64,000 nt of DNA from Clostridia bacterium (GCA_017403145.1 JAFQOO010000009.1:62001-126000); one strand, 5' to 3'; counted from the stretch's first letter, positions 17,029 to 25,793 are shown. The notes: a model not told the origin generated them from the letters alone. Numbers and translations are program-made.

Positions 17029-18042
17029 ATGGAAAATAGCAATAATCAACCTAAAAAGATAGTGTATTCCGGTATACAACCCACCGGTATCATAACGATA
17101 GGAAACTATATTGGCGCTATTGATAATTGGTTGAAACTACAAAGCGATTACAATTCGATTTTTGGTATTGCAGACTTGCACGCATTGACGGTAAGACAAA
17201 ATCCTGCCGAGTTTAGAGCTAGAGCATTGTCGTTTTTTGCTCAATATCTCGCTGTTGGTATCGACCCCGCTAAGGCAATAATATATTTCCAATCACACGT
17301 TCCGGAGCACACCGAACTATCTTGGTTGCTAAATTGCTATACCTACGTTGGCGAAATGACTCGTATGACGCAATTCAAGGATAAATCCAAGAAGAACGAG
17401 GATAATATCAATATGGGATTGCTGGATTATCCCGTACTAATGGCATCGGATATTCTACTTTACCAAACCGATTTGGTACCCGTAGGCATAGACCAAAAGC
17501 AACATTTGGAAATAACTAGGGATATTGCAACTCGTTTTAACAACTTGTATTCTCCCACCTTTGTTGTACCCGAAGCTTATATTTCCAAGCAAGGCGAAAA
17601 GGTATATAGCTTGCAAGACCCTACCGCAAAGATGTCGAAATCAGACCCCGACCCCAACGCATCGGTTGCGATTATCGAAGACCCCGATAGCATTATGCGT
17701 AAGTTCAAGAGAGCGGTTACCGATTGTGAAGCCACCGTTGAAATAAGGGAAGATAAGCCCGGTATTATGAACTTGCTAACTATAATGAGCGTAATGACCG
17801 GCGAAAGTATGGAAGCTTTGGCAGAGCGCTACCGCGATGGCGGATACGCTAAATTTAAGCAAGCAGTAGGCGAGAGTGTAGTAGAAAAGTTCAAGCCTAT
17901 CAGAGAAGAATATAATCGTCTAATACAAGACAAGGCATACCTAATGCAAGTAGCTAAAGAGGGCGCCGATAAAGCAAGATATCTTGCAAGAAAGACGGTA
18001 AGCAAAGTTAAGCGCAAGATAGGACTAGTGGAACTCAAATAA
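17029..18042 (+). CDS. trpS: Tryptophanyl-tRNA synthetase
   Basis: This class I synthetase (337 residues) charges tRNA-Trp. The HIGH-type signature appears as TIGNYIGA after SGIQPTG near the N-terminus. KMSKS is at residues 201-205. Its stop codon shares one base with the ATG of the DUF5685 gene, indicating translational coupling. It probably belongs to the transcript that starts before the P-loop gene. Confidence 0.97.
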   Translation: MENSNNQPKKIVYSGIQPTGIITIGNYIGAIDNWLKLQSDYNSIFGIADLHALTVRQNPAEFRARALSFFAQYLAVGIDPAKAIIYFQSHVPEHTELSWLLNCYTYVGEMTRMTQFKDKSKKNEDNINMGLLDYPVLMASDILLYQTDLVPVGIDQKQHLEITRDIATRFNNLYSPTFVVPEAYISKQGEKVYSLQDPTAKMSKSDPDPNASVAIIEDPDSIMRKFKRAVTDCEATVEIREDKPGIMNLLTIMSVMTGESMEALAERYRDGGYAKFKQAVGESVVEKFKPIREEYNRLIQDKAYLMQVAKEGADKARYLARKTVSKVKRKIGLVELK

Positions 18043-18908
18043 TGTTTGGATACGTAAACGCGGATAAACCCAATATGCTCATAAAAGATTACGCGGTATA
18101 CCGTGCCTATTATTGTGGTCTTTGCAAGAGCATCGGGCGTAAAAATCCACCACTTATGCGTTTTACTATCAACTATGATATCACCTTTTTAACAATGCTT
18201 GCGCACAACTATAATAAGGTTGAGCCCAAGTTTAAGAAGGCTTTATGTATTGCCCACCCTATAGGAAAACCATTTAGCGTTGTGGTGAACGACCCGGTGC
18301 AAGAGTGTGTGGTGGATATCAATACGATATTGGGCTACTATAAGGCATATGACGATATCGCCGATAGGGGGAGTCTAAAACACCTTATCGCCAAGTGGTA
18401 TATAAAGGGTAAGTATAAGCGAGCTTCCAGAAGATATCCGGAGTTAGACGATGCGTTGAAGGCTTGCTTTAAAGAACTTTATGAGCTAGAAAAAGCGGGT
18501 TCCAAAGACCTTGATGCCACTGCAAAAACTTCGGGGGATATGCTTGTAGCGGTAGCAAAAGCTTGTTGCCCCACCTACGATGATTTACTCATTACGCTTG
18601 CCGATAATTTGGGTAGATGGATATACCTAATAGATGCTTACGACGATTTACTAAAGGATATAAAGAAGGAAAACTATAATCCGCTAAAACCGGATGGAGA
18701 ACTTACGGATGAAGTTATAGAAGAAATTCAAAAGGTCGTTAGAGAAAAACTGTATTTTTATCTTGCTAACATAAAGAGAGCATACGACCAAATGGATATA
18801 ACTATCACCGAAGGACCGCTTTCTAACGTAGTGTACGTAGGGTTACGTACTCGTACGGAGGAGGTCCTAAATACGAGAGGTATGAAATGCAAAAAGACCC
18901 TTTTATGA
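18042..18908 (+). CDS. DUF5685-family protein
   Basis: This 288-residue protein starts MFGYVNADKPNMLIKDYAVYRAYYCGLCKSIG, in which the YCGLC block is the clearest family mark; conserved cysteines there and later suggest a metal or redox site. DUF5685 proteins are typically next to a J-domain-like protein in Clostridia, and here the next gene overlaps by 22 bases and has such a domain. No biochemical role is known to me. No signal peptide or membrane segment is seen. Confidence 0.72.
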   Translation: MFGYVNADKPNMLIKDYAVYRAYYCGLCKSIGRKNPPLMRFTINYDITFLTMLAHNYNKVEPKFKKALCIAHPIGKPFSVVVNDPVQECVVDINTILGYYKAYDDIADRGSLKHLIAKWYIKGKYKRASRRYPELDDALKACFKELYELEKAGSKDLDATAKTSGDMLVAVAKACCPTYDDLLITLADNLGRWIYLIDAYDDLLKDIKKENYNPLKPDGELTDEVIEEIQKVVREKLYFYLANIKRAYDQMDITITEGPLSNVVYVGLRTRTEEVLNTRGMKCKKTLL

Positions 18909-19549
18909 TACTTGGAGTTACCGATTCGGTATCCCGAAACGAGCTTTATGACGCATATAAGACTGCGCGTAGAGAGTGGGAAGGTAAAAGATTTGCACCC
19001 GGCGAAGAGGGTGCCTATGCGTGTGAGCGCCTAGACGAGATAGAGCAAGCTTATAGAGATGCGGAAGAAATTTTGCGCTCTAGAGAAGTTATTATTCCCG
19101 AGGTAGTCCAACCCGCGACCGAAGACGAGTATATGGAAATCGATAGACTTGTTAAAGCGAAGGAATACGATAGCGCTCAACAAAAGCTAGAAGAAATAAA
19201 GGTTAGGGGAGCAAGGTGGCATTTCTTGCAATCTATAGTTTGCGTAGGAACCGGAAAGAACTACGAAGCCATAGAGCATTTGAAGATAGCAACCGAAAGC
19301 GAACCCGACAATGCTGTTTATGCGGAGGCTTATCAACGTATGCAAGAAAGAGTGGGTAAACCACAAACCGAGGGCTTTTATGCTTATAGAGAGAACGGCG
19401 ACAATGGCGAAAACAGACGCTCCTATCGCGACGATGGATACGATAACCATCATCGTGGCGGAATGACGCCTTGCGACTGCTGTCAAGGTCTTATATGTGC
19501 CGACTGCTGTTGCGAATGTATGGGTGGAGATTTGATTTCTTGTTGCTAA
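18887..19549 (+). CDS. J-domain-like protein with cysteine-rich C-terminus
   Basis: This 220-residue protein opens with a DnaJ-like helix pattern (DPFMILGVTDSVSRNELYDAY), but the HPD tripeptide needed to stimulate DnaK is not present. The middle (about 80-150) has repeating helices like a TPR. The last 35 residues are dominated by cysteine (CDCCQGLICADCCCECMGG), suggesting metal binding or a membrane-associated tail. It overlaps the DUF5685 gene, so the two are surely co-translated and may act together. Confidence 0.68.
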   Translation: MQKDPFMILGVTDSVSRNELYDAYKTARREWEGKRFAPGEEGAYACERLDEIEQAYRDAEEILRSREVIIPEVVQPATEDEYMEIDRLVKAKEYDSAQQKLEEIKVRGARWHFLQSIVCVGTGKNYEAIEHLKIATESEPDNAVYAEAYQRMQERVGKPQTEGFYAYRENGDNGENRRSYRDDGYDNHHRGGMTPCDCCQGLICADCCCECMGGDLISCC

Positions 19550-19550
19550 G

Positions 19551-20096
19551 GTGAAACGATTCTCTTCAAAAAAAATAGCGCTTGCCGGCATATCGTCGGC
19601 AATAGCGCTTATTGCAGTTATACTATCATTTTATATTCCCAATTTGAGCTTATCGTTCAACTTGCTTGCAAGTGTGGGAATAATGTTACCGCTTACGCAA
19701 AAATACTACCGTGAAGCAATACTTGCTTACGTAGCTGTTTGTGCGCTTGGCGGTATTTTTGCTAATATACATATTTTACCTTTTGTATTGGTAGGTGGAG
19801 CATATACCATAGCAACCGTTGCAATGGATAATCACAAGGATAAAGTCAAATGGTATATATCATATCCCGTTAAAGTAGTATATGCTTGTTTCGTTTTCTT
19901 CGTCTTATATTATTTAACCGATATATTCTTCGTAAACTTTTCCGCCTTCAATATTTCCACCGAAAACAAGACCTTGCTTTACCTCTTATTAAACCTTATC
20001 TTTGTTGCAGTGTTTATCATTTATGATGCCTTGCTTCTTTGGGGATACCATTGGAGTGTACCGTATGTGGAACGTATTACTCGCAACCTAAAGTAA
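19551..20096 (+). CDS. Multi-pass membrane protein of unknown function
   Basis: This 181-residue hydrophobic protein has about five or six predicted membrane segments, a basic N-terminus (MKRFSSKK) and a basic C-terminus. It begins with GTG one base after the preceding stop; no better start is visible. The overall look recalls small S-component-like transport proteins, but no diagnostic motif is seen and I do not assign one. Its TAA is part of the left arm of the first structured repeat. Confidence 0.6.
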   Translation: MKRFSSKKIALAGISSAIALIAVILSFYIPNLSLSFNLLASVGIMLPLTQKYYREAILAYVAVCALGGIFANIHILPFVLVGGAYTIATVAMDNHKDKVKWYISYPVKVVYACFVFFVLYYLTDIFFVNFSAFNISTENKTLLYLLLNLIFVAVFIIYDALLLWGYHWSVPYVERITRNLK

Positions 20097-20222
20097 AAAC
20101 GCGCTATTTTGGCGAACAACTTCATAAAACAAAAGCCACTTTCGGTCGTTTACCTCGTAGTAAAGTCCCATCAAGTGGCTTTTTTGTTTTACTCGTTCTT
20201 CATCCAAACTAGCGCGTTTTTA
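20094..20222 (+). repeat. Structured 129-bp element, cluster 1 copy 1
   Basis: Ends are a perfect 13-bp inverted repeat, TAAAAACGCGCTA (20094-20106) and its complement (20210-20222). The left arm includes the stop codon of the upstream membrane-protein gene. Inside, AAAACAAAAGCCACTT pairs with a right arm AAGTGGCTTTTTTGTTTT. The centre holds the invariant core CGGTCGTTTAC ... GTAAAGTCCC, whose TTTAC/GTAAA form an inner helix. The whole unit folds as one long interrupted hairpin. Confidence 0.85.
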
Positions 20223-20267
20223 AGTGCACTAACAAAAGTGCGAGATTGAATAAACTGAACAACAAGG

Positions 20268-20590
20268 ATATTTTTGGCGAACAACTTCATAAAACGAAAG
20301 CCACTTTCGGTCGTTTACCTCTTATGTAAAGTCCTGTCAAGTTGGACTTTCTATTTTGGCGCATTACTTTGTTAAAGATAAAACCCCTTCAGGGCGCAGT
20401 ACCATAGTACAGCACCCCCTTGTTGTTTCACCTTTGTCGCGTACTGCATCCAAAATTTAAAGTCCAAAATTTAATAGGTTTTATTGTTGAATTTTTTTAG
20501 TCGTGCATCCGCTCAACTTTTTTATTGTTTTATGAAAGTCTTCGCGGAAAACTTTCACGTCGTATCTCATTCCATTCTAGCGCGTTTTTA
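20268..20590 (+). repeat. Structured element, cluster 1 copy 2, disrupted by about 190 bases
   Basis: The left half (20268-20330) repeats copy 1, including GGCGAACAACTTCATAAAAC and CGGTCGTTTACCTC. The right end (20576-20590) restores TAGCGCGTTTTTA. Between them lies extra sequence with its own inverted repeats (GCAGTAC/GTACTGC around 20397-20446 and TGAAAGT/ACTTTCA around 20532-20557). This looks like a copy that gained an insert or merged with other elements. No gene is seen on either strand in 20223-20618. Confidence 0.6.
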
Positions 20591-20618
20591 AGCGACATTA
20601 CAATTATTTGTGAACGAT

Positions 20619-20786
20619 TTATTGTTCCGCAAAACCAAGCGTATCGGTATTATTTCCACATCCGCCACAACATAATACGATTAGTAGTAGGGCAAGGCAT
20701 TGGTTGTTTCCACATAAACCTTCTCCCCCACAACCTCCGCAACATAAAACTATTAGTAGTAAAGCAAGGGTGTTATTTCCAAACAT
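20619..20786 (-). CDS. Small Cys-rich hydrophobic peptide with internal duplication
   Basis: The predicted 55-residue peptide starts MFGNNTLALLL, with GGAGGT six bases upstream. Two near-identical halves each read LALLLIVLCCGGCG, so each is a short membrane-like helix followed by a Cys/Gly cluster. Small hydrophobic CCGG-type peptides are frequent in Clostridia and some are spore-associated, but no function is assigned. The duplication is visible at DNA level. It converges on the structured repeat and is divergent from the ArsR gene. Confidence 0.6.
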   Translation of the reverse strand: MFGNNTLALLLIVLCCGGCGGEGLCGNNQCLALLLIVLCCGGCGNNTDTLGFAEQ

Positions 20787-20878
20787 TTTTACCTCCGACA
20801 AATTAAGTGGTTACTTTACAATATGCTTGAACTTTCTTCTTTGTTACAAATTTATAATCAAAGAAAAAAGGTTTTTGT

Positions 20879-21241
20879 ATGGACTCGTTACTAGTTGACC
20901 TCGATACTCTTTCTACCATTCAACACTATTTACCATCCAACGCCGACCTAGCCGATATGGCGAATTTCTTTTCGGTATTCGGTGACGTTACTCGTCTAAA
21001 AATGCTCTCCGCATTATCGGTAGACGAGCTTTGCGTAAGCGATATTTCTACCATTTTGGACCTAAATCAAACGACTGTTTCCCATCAACTAAAGATACTT
21101 CGCGATGCCGGTATGGTGTCGTTTAGAAGAGAGGGCAAGATTATTTATTATCGCATTATAAACAAATTCGTACAAGAGGTTATGCTGATGGGAGCTAGTT
21201 ATATTTGCGAAATTCTAACACCGAGGTTAAAAACAAGGTAA
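20879..21241 (+). CDS. ArsR/SmtB-family transcriptional regulator
   Basis: This 120-residue winged-helix repressor-type protein has the ArsR recognition region VSDISTILDLNQTTVSHQLKIL, followed by the wing GMVSFRREGKIIYYRI. The helix carrying ELCVSD has only one of the two cysteines of the CadC/ArsR metal site (usual ELCVCD), so metal sensing, if any, uses other residues. Its targets are not evident; the divergent Cys-rich peptide gene is one candidate. A weak AAAAAGG precedes the ATG. Confidence 0.85.
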   Translation: MDSLLVDLDTLSTIQHYLPSNADLADMANFFSVFGDVTRLKMLSALSVDELCVSDISTILDLNQTTVSHQLKILRDAGMVSFRREGKIIYYRIINKFVQEVMLMGASYICEILTPRLKTR

Positions 21242-21252
21242 AATATTGACTA

Positions 21253-21281
21253 TTGACACGTGCGCGTGCGTGTAGTAAAAT
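21253..21281 (+). promoter_or_regulatory. Promoter of ung, leaderless geometry, GC-rich spacer
   Basis: TTGACA (21253-21258), 17 bases, TAAAAT (21276-21281); the ung ATG begins exactly 7 bases after the -10. The spacer contains GCGCGTGC (21262-21269), also seen in the hydrogenase and aroB promoter regions, a candidate operator. Confidence 0.75.
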
Positions 21282-21287
21282 ATAACT

Positions 21288-21962
21288 ATGGTTAACCTAG
21301 GAAACGATTGGGATATCATCCTTAAAGGCGTGTTCGAAAGCGAAGGATATCTCAGTCTTAGAGAGTTTTTAATTAGTGAATATCGTAATCGTGTTATCTA
21401 TCCCGATATGCACGACATTTTTAACGCGCTTAAGACCACTGCATATAAAGACGTAAAAATCGTGATTTTAGGTCAAGACCCGTATCACAATCCGGGAGAA
21501 GCGCACGGTATGTGTTTTTCCGTAAAGCCCGGTGTAAAAATCCCACCTTCGCTTATGAATATGTACAAAGAACTTAACTCCGATTTGGGAACCTTTATAC
21601 CAAATAACGGATACCTTGTCGAATGGGCAAAGCAAGGCGTACTTCTTCTTAACACTATATTGACGGTTAGGAAGAACGCCCCCCTTTCTCATAAAGGCAA
21701 GGGCTGGGAACAAGTAACCGACGCGGTTATCAAGGCGCTAAACGATAGGGAAGACCCCGTAATTTTCCTGCTTTGGGGTGCGCCCGCACGCGCTAAGAAA
21801 GTACTTATCACTAACCCCCGTCATCGTATATTAGAAACCGTTCATCCCTCACCATTGTCAGCGTACAATGGATTTTTTGGATGCAAACATTTTTCTAAGG
21901 CAAACACGATATTAACCTCGATGGGCAAAGAACCTATCGATTGGCAAATAAAAAACCTATAA
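21288..21962 (+). CDS. ung: Uracil-DNA glycosylase (family 1)
   Basis: Ung (224 residues) removes uracil from DNA. The catalytic water-activating Asp64 is in [13 protein letters not shown], and the uracil-binding and minor-groove blocks [18 protein letters not shown] and HPSPLSA are all present. No Shine-Dalgarno site is visible and the promoter places the transcript start on the ATG. nadE follows 9 bases after its stop with an AAGGAG site, so the two form an operon. Confidence 0.97.
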   Translation: MVNLGNDWDIILKGVFESEGYLSLREFLISEYRNRVIYPDMHDIFNALKTTAYKDVKIVILGQDPYHNPGEAHGMCFSVKPGVKIPPSLMNMYKELNSDLGTFIPNNGYLVEWAKQGVLLLNTILTVRKNAPLSHKGKGWEQVTDAVIKALNDREDPVIFLLWGAPARAKKVLITNPRHRILETVHPSPLSAYNGFFGCKHFSKANTILTSMGKEPIDWQIKNL

Positions 21963-21971
21963 GGAGAAGCT

Positions 21972-22700
21972 ATGGATTACGAGAAAATAGTAATGGCACG
22001 TGTTAAATGGATAAAGGACTTGCTAGCTGAGAGTGGTGCCAAAGGCGTCGTTCTCGGTATGAGTGGCGGAAAGGATTCCGTTTTAGTAGGTATACTTTGT
22101 CGTATGGCAACGCCCAACGTTACAGGCATAATAATGCCTTGCCAATCAAAACGCAATTACGGAGAGGACCGCGACCACGGTTTACTCGTTTGCGAGCAGT
22201 ATGATATCAAGGTTTTGGAAGCAGACCTTACTCCTGCAAAGGAAGCTATGGAGAAGATATTGGAGCCTTTGGACGAATCTAAAACTCCTATGGCATATGC
22301 TAATATCAATCCCCGTCTTCGTATGATAACCCTTTACAACTATGCTCAACGCAAGGGTTATTTGGTTGCAGGTACCGGCAATCGCTCGGAAATCACTATG
22401 GGTTACTTTACCAAGTGGGGCGATGGCGCTTGCGATTTTAATCCCATCGGCGACCTTACCGCAACCGAGGTTCTAGAATTGCTATACTATCTTGACTGCC
22501 CAAGATGTATTGTAGAAAAGGCACCTTCGGCAGGACTCTTTGAAGGACAGACCGACGAGCAAGATATGGGTATAACATATAAAGAGCTAGATACCTATCT
22601 ATTGACGGGCGATGCTACCAAAGAGGTTAGAGAAAAGGTTGATGGGGCCGAAAAACGTGCCGAGCATAAACGCGCAATGGGAAGGGTATTCCCCAAATAA
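21972..22700 (+). CDS. nadE: NH3-dependent NAD+ synthetase
   Basis: This 242-residue enzyme amidates nicotinic acid adenine dinucleotide to NAD+. The PP-loop is SGGKDS near residue 30, and GTGNRSE near 136 is the NadE block that binds the dinucleotide. The glutaminase domain of the longer form is absent, so ammonia is the expected nitrogen donor. The lysine in the PP-loop (usually Ile or Val) is a small departure. It is downstream of ung and ahead of the hydrogenase regulatory genes. Confidence 0.92.
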   Translation: MDYEKIVMARVKWIKDLLAESGAKGVVLGMSGGKDSVLVGILCRMATPNVTGIIMPCQSKRNYGEDRDHGLLVCEQYDIKVLEADLTPAKEAMEKILEPLDESKTPMAYANINPRLRMITLYNYAQRKGYLVAGTGNRSEITMGYFTKWGDGACDFNPIGDLTATEVLELLYYLDCPRCIVEKAPSAGLFEGQTDEQDMGITYKELDTYLLTGDATKEVREKVDGAEKRAEHKRAMGRVFPK

Positions 22701-22740
22701 ATAAACAACAACGCAAAAATCTATTTTTCGAGAGGATAAA

Positions 22741-23097
22741 ATGAAACTCAAAAACATTGTTGAACTTTTGAACGCTAAAGTTTACTGCGGAGAGGACCAA
22801 TTTGATATGGAATTGGTTTCCGCATGCGCATCCGATATGATGAGCGACGTGCTCGCTTTCGTAAAGGACCAAGCGCTACTAATTTCCGGACTATGTAATC
22901 CCCAAGTGGTACGTACCGCCGATATGATGGATATCAAATGTATCGTACTTGTTCGCGGTAAAGTGCCTACTAGCGATATGATGGCAATAGCTAAGCAAAA
23001 AGGTATTGCAATTATATCTAGCGATTATCGTATGTACTCGGCCTGCGGAGTGCTCTATAAGAACGGACTTATAGCCGGCGACCAAGAAACGGTATGA
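22741..23097 (+). CDS. DRTGG-domain protein, first copy
   Basis: The 118-residue product matches small DRTGG-type domain proteins that accompany [FeFe]-hydrogenase gene clusters in Clostridia. The visible pattern is MKLKNIVELLNAKVYCGED, then alternating hydrophobic strands with IKCIVLVRGKVP and GIAIISSDYRMYS. Its end overlaps the anti-sigma-like ATPase by 4 bases (ATGA). A role as a ligand-binding or phosphate-sensing regulator of hydrogenase expression is inferred from context only. Confidence 0.65.
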   Translation: MKLKNIVELLNAKVYCGEDQFDMELVSACASDMMSDVLAFVKDQALLISGLCNPQVVRTADMMDIKCIVLVRGKVPTSDMMAIAKQKGIAIISSDYRMYSACGVLYKNGLIAGDQETV

Positions 23098-23519
23098 GCG
23101 AGGCGCTACATTTAGAATTTGAAGTAGCGGGCAACAATTTCGTATCGGCAGGCGGAGCATCCGACGAAGTCAAGAAGACTTTGAAAATGTTGGGTGTTAG
23201 CACTGCATCTATAAGAAAAGTTGCAATCGCTATGTACGAAGGTGAAATCAATATGGTTATCCACGCAGGCGGTGGTCGAGCCATAGTCGATATTTACCGA
23301 GATAGAATAGTTATCGTCTTACAAGATAACGGACCCGGTATTCCCGATATAGACCTTGCTTTAACGGAAGGCTATTCTACAGCAACCGATTCTATACGTG
23401 ATTTAGGATTTGGAGCGGGAATGGGACTACCTAATATGAAAAAATATACCGACGAGTTCAAGATAGAAAGTGAAGTCGGTAAAGGAACTACCGTTACGAT
23501 GGTCGTTAACTTTGTTTAA
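23094..23519 (+). CDS. RsbW-like serine kinase/anti-sigma ATPase
   Basis: This 141-residue HATPase-type protein has the N box (EGEINMVIHAGG), the G1 box (QDNGPGIPDI) and the G2 block (GAGMGLPNMKKYTD) of the GHKL fold, without a dimerisation or histidine phosphotransfer domain. Such proteins act as serine kinases or anti-sigma factors. It overlaps the DRTGG gene upstream and lies 16 bases ahead of the hydrogenase-like Fe-S protein, which suggests a signalling module rather than general stress control. Confidence 0.8.
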   Translation: MSEALHLEFEVAGNNFVSAGGASDEVKKTLKMLGVSTASIRKVAIAMYEGEINMVIHAGGGRAIVDIYRDRIVIVLQDNGPGIPDIDLALTEGYSTATDSIRDLGFGAGMGLPNMKKYTDEFKIESEVGKGTTVTMVVNFV

Positions 23520-23535
23520 GTTATAAGGAGTTATT

Positions 23536-24777
23536 ATGGATAAGAGTATCCACACGGTTATGCTTGACCGTGATAAATGTAAAGGATGTATTTCTTGTAT
23601 GAAACGATGCCCCACCGAAGCGATAAGGGTACGCGGTGGTAAGGCTAGAGTGTTGTACGATAGGTGTATCGGTTGTGGTGAGTGCGTAAGAATGTGTCCG
23701 CACCAAGCAAAGTTGCCTATTTACGATAGTTTCGACAAGATATTCGACTACAAGTATAAAATTGCCGTTCCTGCACCCTCGTTGTTTGGACAGTTCAATA
23801 ATCTTAAATCGGTAGATTTGATTTTGACCGGTTTATTGGAAATTGGCTTTGACGACGTATACGAAGTAGCAGTAGGCGCCGAGCTTATTAGCGAAAAAAC
23901 CAGAAAGCTTCTTGAAAGCGGTAAGCTAAAAAAGCCCGTAATTTCGAGTGCTTGTCCTGCGGTTGTAGAGTTAATTTATATGCGCTACAAAGGACTTGCA
24001 GACCACGTTATAGATTTGGTTGCACCCGCAGAGGTCGCGCTTAAGCTTGCACGCGAAGAAGCCATACAAAAGGGTATTCCCAAAGAAGATATTGGAGTAT
24101 TCTTCATTTCACCTTGTCCAGCAAAGGGCTTTGCGCTAAAGAATCCTGTCACCAGTGCCAAAGCGGTAGCTGACGGAGTACTTTCCATTAGTGAGATATA
24201 CCTAAAGCTACTCCCCGTTCTCCCCAAAATCAAAGAGGTTAAAAAGTTATCCAAAACGGGTATGCTAGGACTTCGCTGGGCGGCAAGCGGTGGTGAATGC
24301 CTAGGTATAGATAACGATAAATATCTAGCCGCCGACGGAGTGGAAAACGTTATCAACGTTTTAAGAGAAATGGAAAACGATGCCTTGTCCTATATTGATT
24401 TCGTAGAACTAGGTGCTTGCACCTCGGGTTGCGTGGGTGGAGTCCTCAACGTAGAAAACCCCTTTGCTGCACGAGCAAGATTGCGTTCGTTTAGGCATAG
24501 ATTGGAACCTATGAAGAATGCTCTTAACGTGGACGAATACGACGAGGAATTTTTCCATTGGGACCACGAGCCCGAAGTAAAGGATATTTTCCGACTAGAC
24601 GAAGACTTTGGTATGGCTCTAAAGAAAATGCGCGAGATAGAGGAAGTATACTCTTCTTTACCACAACTAGACTGCGGTCAATGCGGTGCGCCTAGCTGTA
24701 GAGCCTTTGCAGAGGACGTCGTACTTGGCGAAACAACTATAGATAAGTGTCAACAATTGAAAAATGAAAATAAATGA
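23536..24777 (+). CDS. Hydrogenase-like Fe-S protein, putative H2 or redox sensor (HymD-like)
   Basis: This 413-residue protein has two 4Fe-4S motifs at the N-terminus (CKGCISCMKRCP and CIGCGECVRMCP). A [FeFe]-hydrogenase large-chain-like core follows (about 75-330), then a C-terminal Fe-S domain (CGQCGAPSCRAFAED, ending in Cys near 408). The H-cluster cysteine positions survive as SSACPA, SPCPAK and GACTSGCVGG, but surrounding residues differ from catalytic HydA. There is no PAS domain. Its place among DRTGG, ATPase and PHP genes ahead of the true hydrogenase suggests a regulatory sensor. Confidence 0.72.
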   Translation: MDKSIHTVMLDRDKCKGCISCMKRCPTEAIRVRGGKARVLYDRCIGCGECVRMCPHQAKLPIYDSFDKIFDYKYKIAVPAPSLFGQFNNLKSVDLILTGLLEIGFDDVYEVAVGAELISEKTRKLLESGKLKKPVISSACPAVVELIYMRYKGLADHVIDLVAPAEVALKLAREEAIQKGIPKEDIGVFFISPCPAKGFALKNPVTSAKAVADGVLSISEIYLKLLPVLPKIKEVKKLSKTGMLGLRWAASGGECLGIDNDKYLAADGVENVINVLREMENDALSYIDFVELGACTSGCVGGVLNVENPFAARARLRSFRHRLEPMKNALNVDEYDEEFFHWDHEPEVKDIFRLDEDFGMALKKMREIEEVYSSLPQLDCGQCGAPSCRAFAEDVVLGETTIDKCQQLKNENK

Positions 24778-25084
24778 TTTAATAAAAAACCTTAATGCAG
24801 ATATCATAAATATCGCCGACGTTGATAGGGAAATCGTGGGCGGATATTGTGGCGATTTTCTTTCCGTAGTAATGGGTAAAGCGCCCGAAAGTGCAGGCTG
24901 GTTTACCATTATGAACAACCAAAACGTGGCGGCGGTTGCAACGCTAACCGACGTAGGCGTTATAATACTTTGCGATGGCGTCAAGCCCGACCCATTGCTA
25001 GATAAAAAGGTTAGAGACGTCGATATAAATTGTATTACGACCTCTCTTTCCGTTTTTGACGCAGTAAAGAAAAGCGGACTATAA
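24764..25084 (+). CDS. DRTGG-domain protein, second copy
   Basis: This 106-residue protein resembles the first DRTGG protein in length and pattern (MKINDLIKNLNADIIN ... GVIILCDGVKPDPLL). It overlaps the hydrogenase-like gene by 14 bases, so its translation is coupled to it. A small shared fold with the first copy suggests they may pair or compete; that is inference. No catalytic motif is seen. Confidence 0.62.
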   Translation: MKINDLIKNLNADIINIADVDREIVGGYCGDFLSVVMGKAPESAGWFTIMNNQNVAAVATLTDVGVIILCDGVKPDPLLDKKVRDVDINCITTSLSVFDAVKKSGL

Positions 25085-25097
25085 GCGGACTACAATT

Positions 25098-25793
25098 ATG
25101 GCAAAATATCGCTACGATTTACATATTCACAGCGCGCTGTCGCCTTGTGCCGACGACGATATGACGCCCGTCAACGTCGTCGCTACTTGTAGCGCGCTAG
25201 GAATAGATATTATGGCGATAGCCGACCATAATGCGATAAAAAACGTTGAAGCTGCGTTAGAAGTAGGGGAAGCTCTTGGAATTACCGTAGTACCTGCATT
25301 CGAGCTTCAAACCAACGAAGACTTACATTTGCTTTGCTTATTCCCCGATTTTGATAGATTGAGTGCTTTCCACAAAAAGATAAACTTTACCGACCTCAAA
25401 AACAGAGAGGATATTTTTGGTAGACAACTTGTTATAAACTCCGACGACGAGATAGTGGAAATAGAAGAAAGCCTACTTTTGACGAGCGCGGAAATAAGCG
25501 AAAACGAAGCCTATGCACTTGCATTGAGATATGGCGGGGTATGCGTGCCTGCGCACGTAGATAGGGATTCATTTGGTATGATAGCAATGCTAGGTGCCAT
25601 TCCGCCTTATTACTCTGCAGTTGAGTACTCTTGCGATGGGGATAACGCGCACGAGGTAGAGGACATTTTTATTTTGCACGATAGCGATGCTCACACCCTT
25701 GATAGCATAGGAAAAGGGGTGCATTTTATAGATTTAGAGGAGCCTACGGCGGAAGCTCTGATATCTTTTTTGATAAATAAAAGTAAAAAATAG
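25098..25793 (+). CDS. PHP-domain phosphoesterase
   Basis: This 231-residue protein carries the PHP metal site: DLHIHSALSPCADD at residues 6-19, IADHNAIKN near 40, and a late HDSDAH motif near 195. PHP enzymes are metal-dependent phosphoesterases. PHP genes recur beside hydrogenase regulatory modules in Clostridia. It is the last gene before the hydrogenase promoter. Substrate unknown. Confidence 0.82.
   Translation: MAKYRYDLHIHSALSPCADDDMTPVNVVATCSALGIDIMAIADHNAIKNVEAALEVGEALGITVVPAFELQTNEDLHLLCLFPDFDRLSAFHKKINFTDLKNREDIFGRQLVINSDDEIVEIEESLLLTSAEISENEAYALALRYGGVCVPAHVDRDSFGMIAMLGAIPPYYSAVEYSCDGDNAHEVEDIFILHDSDAHTLDSIGKGVHFIDLEEPTAEALISFLINKSKK

Noticed and set aside
20525..20898. Two plus-strand frames across the Cys-rich peptide region
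   Set aside because: No ribosome binding sites; both overlap the structured repeat or the better-supported minus-strand peptide gene.
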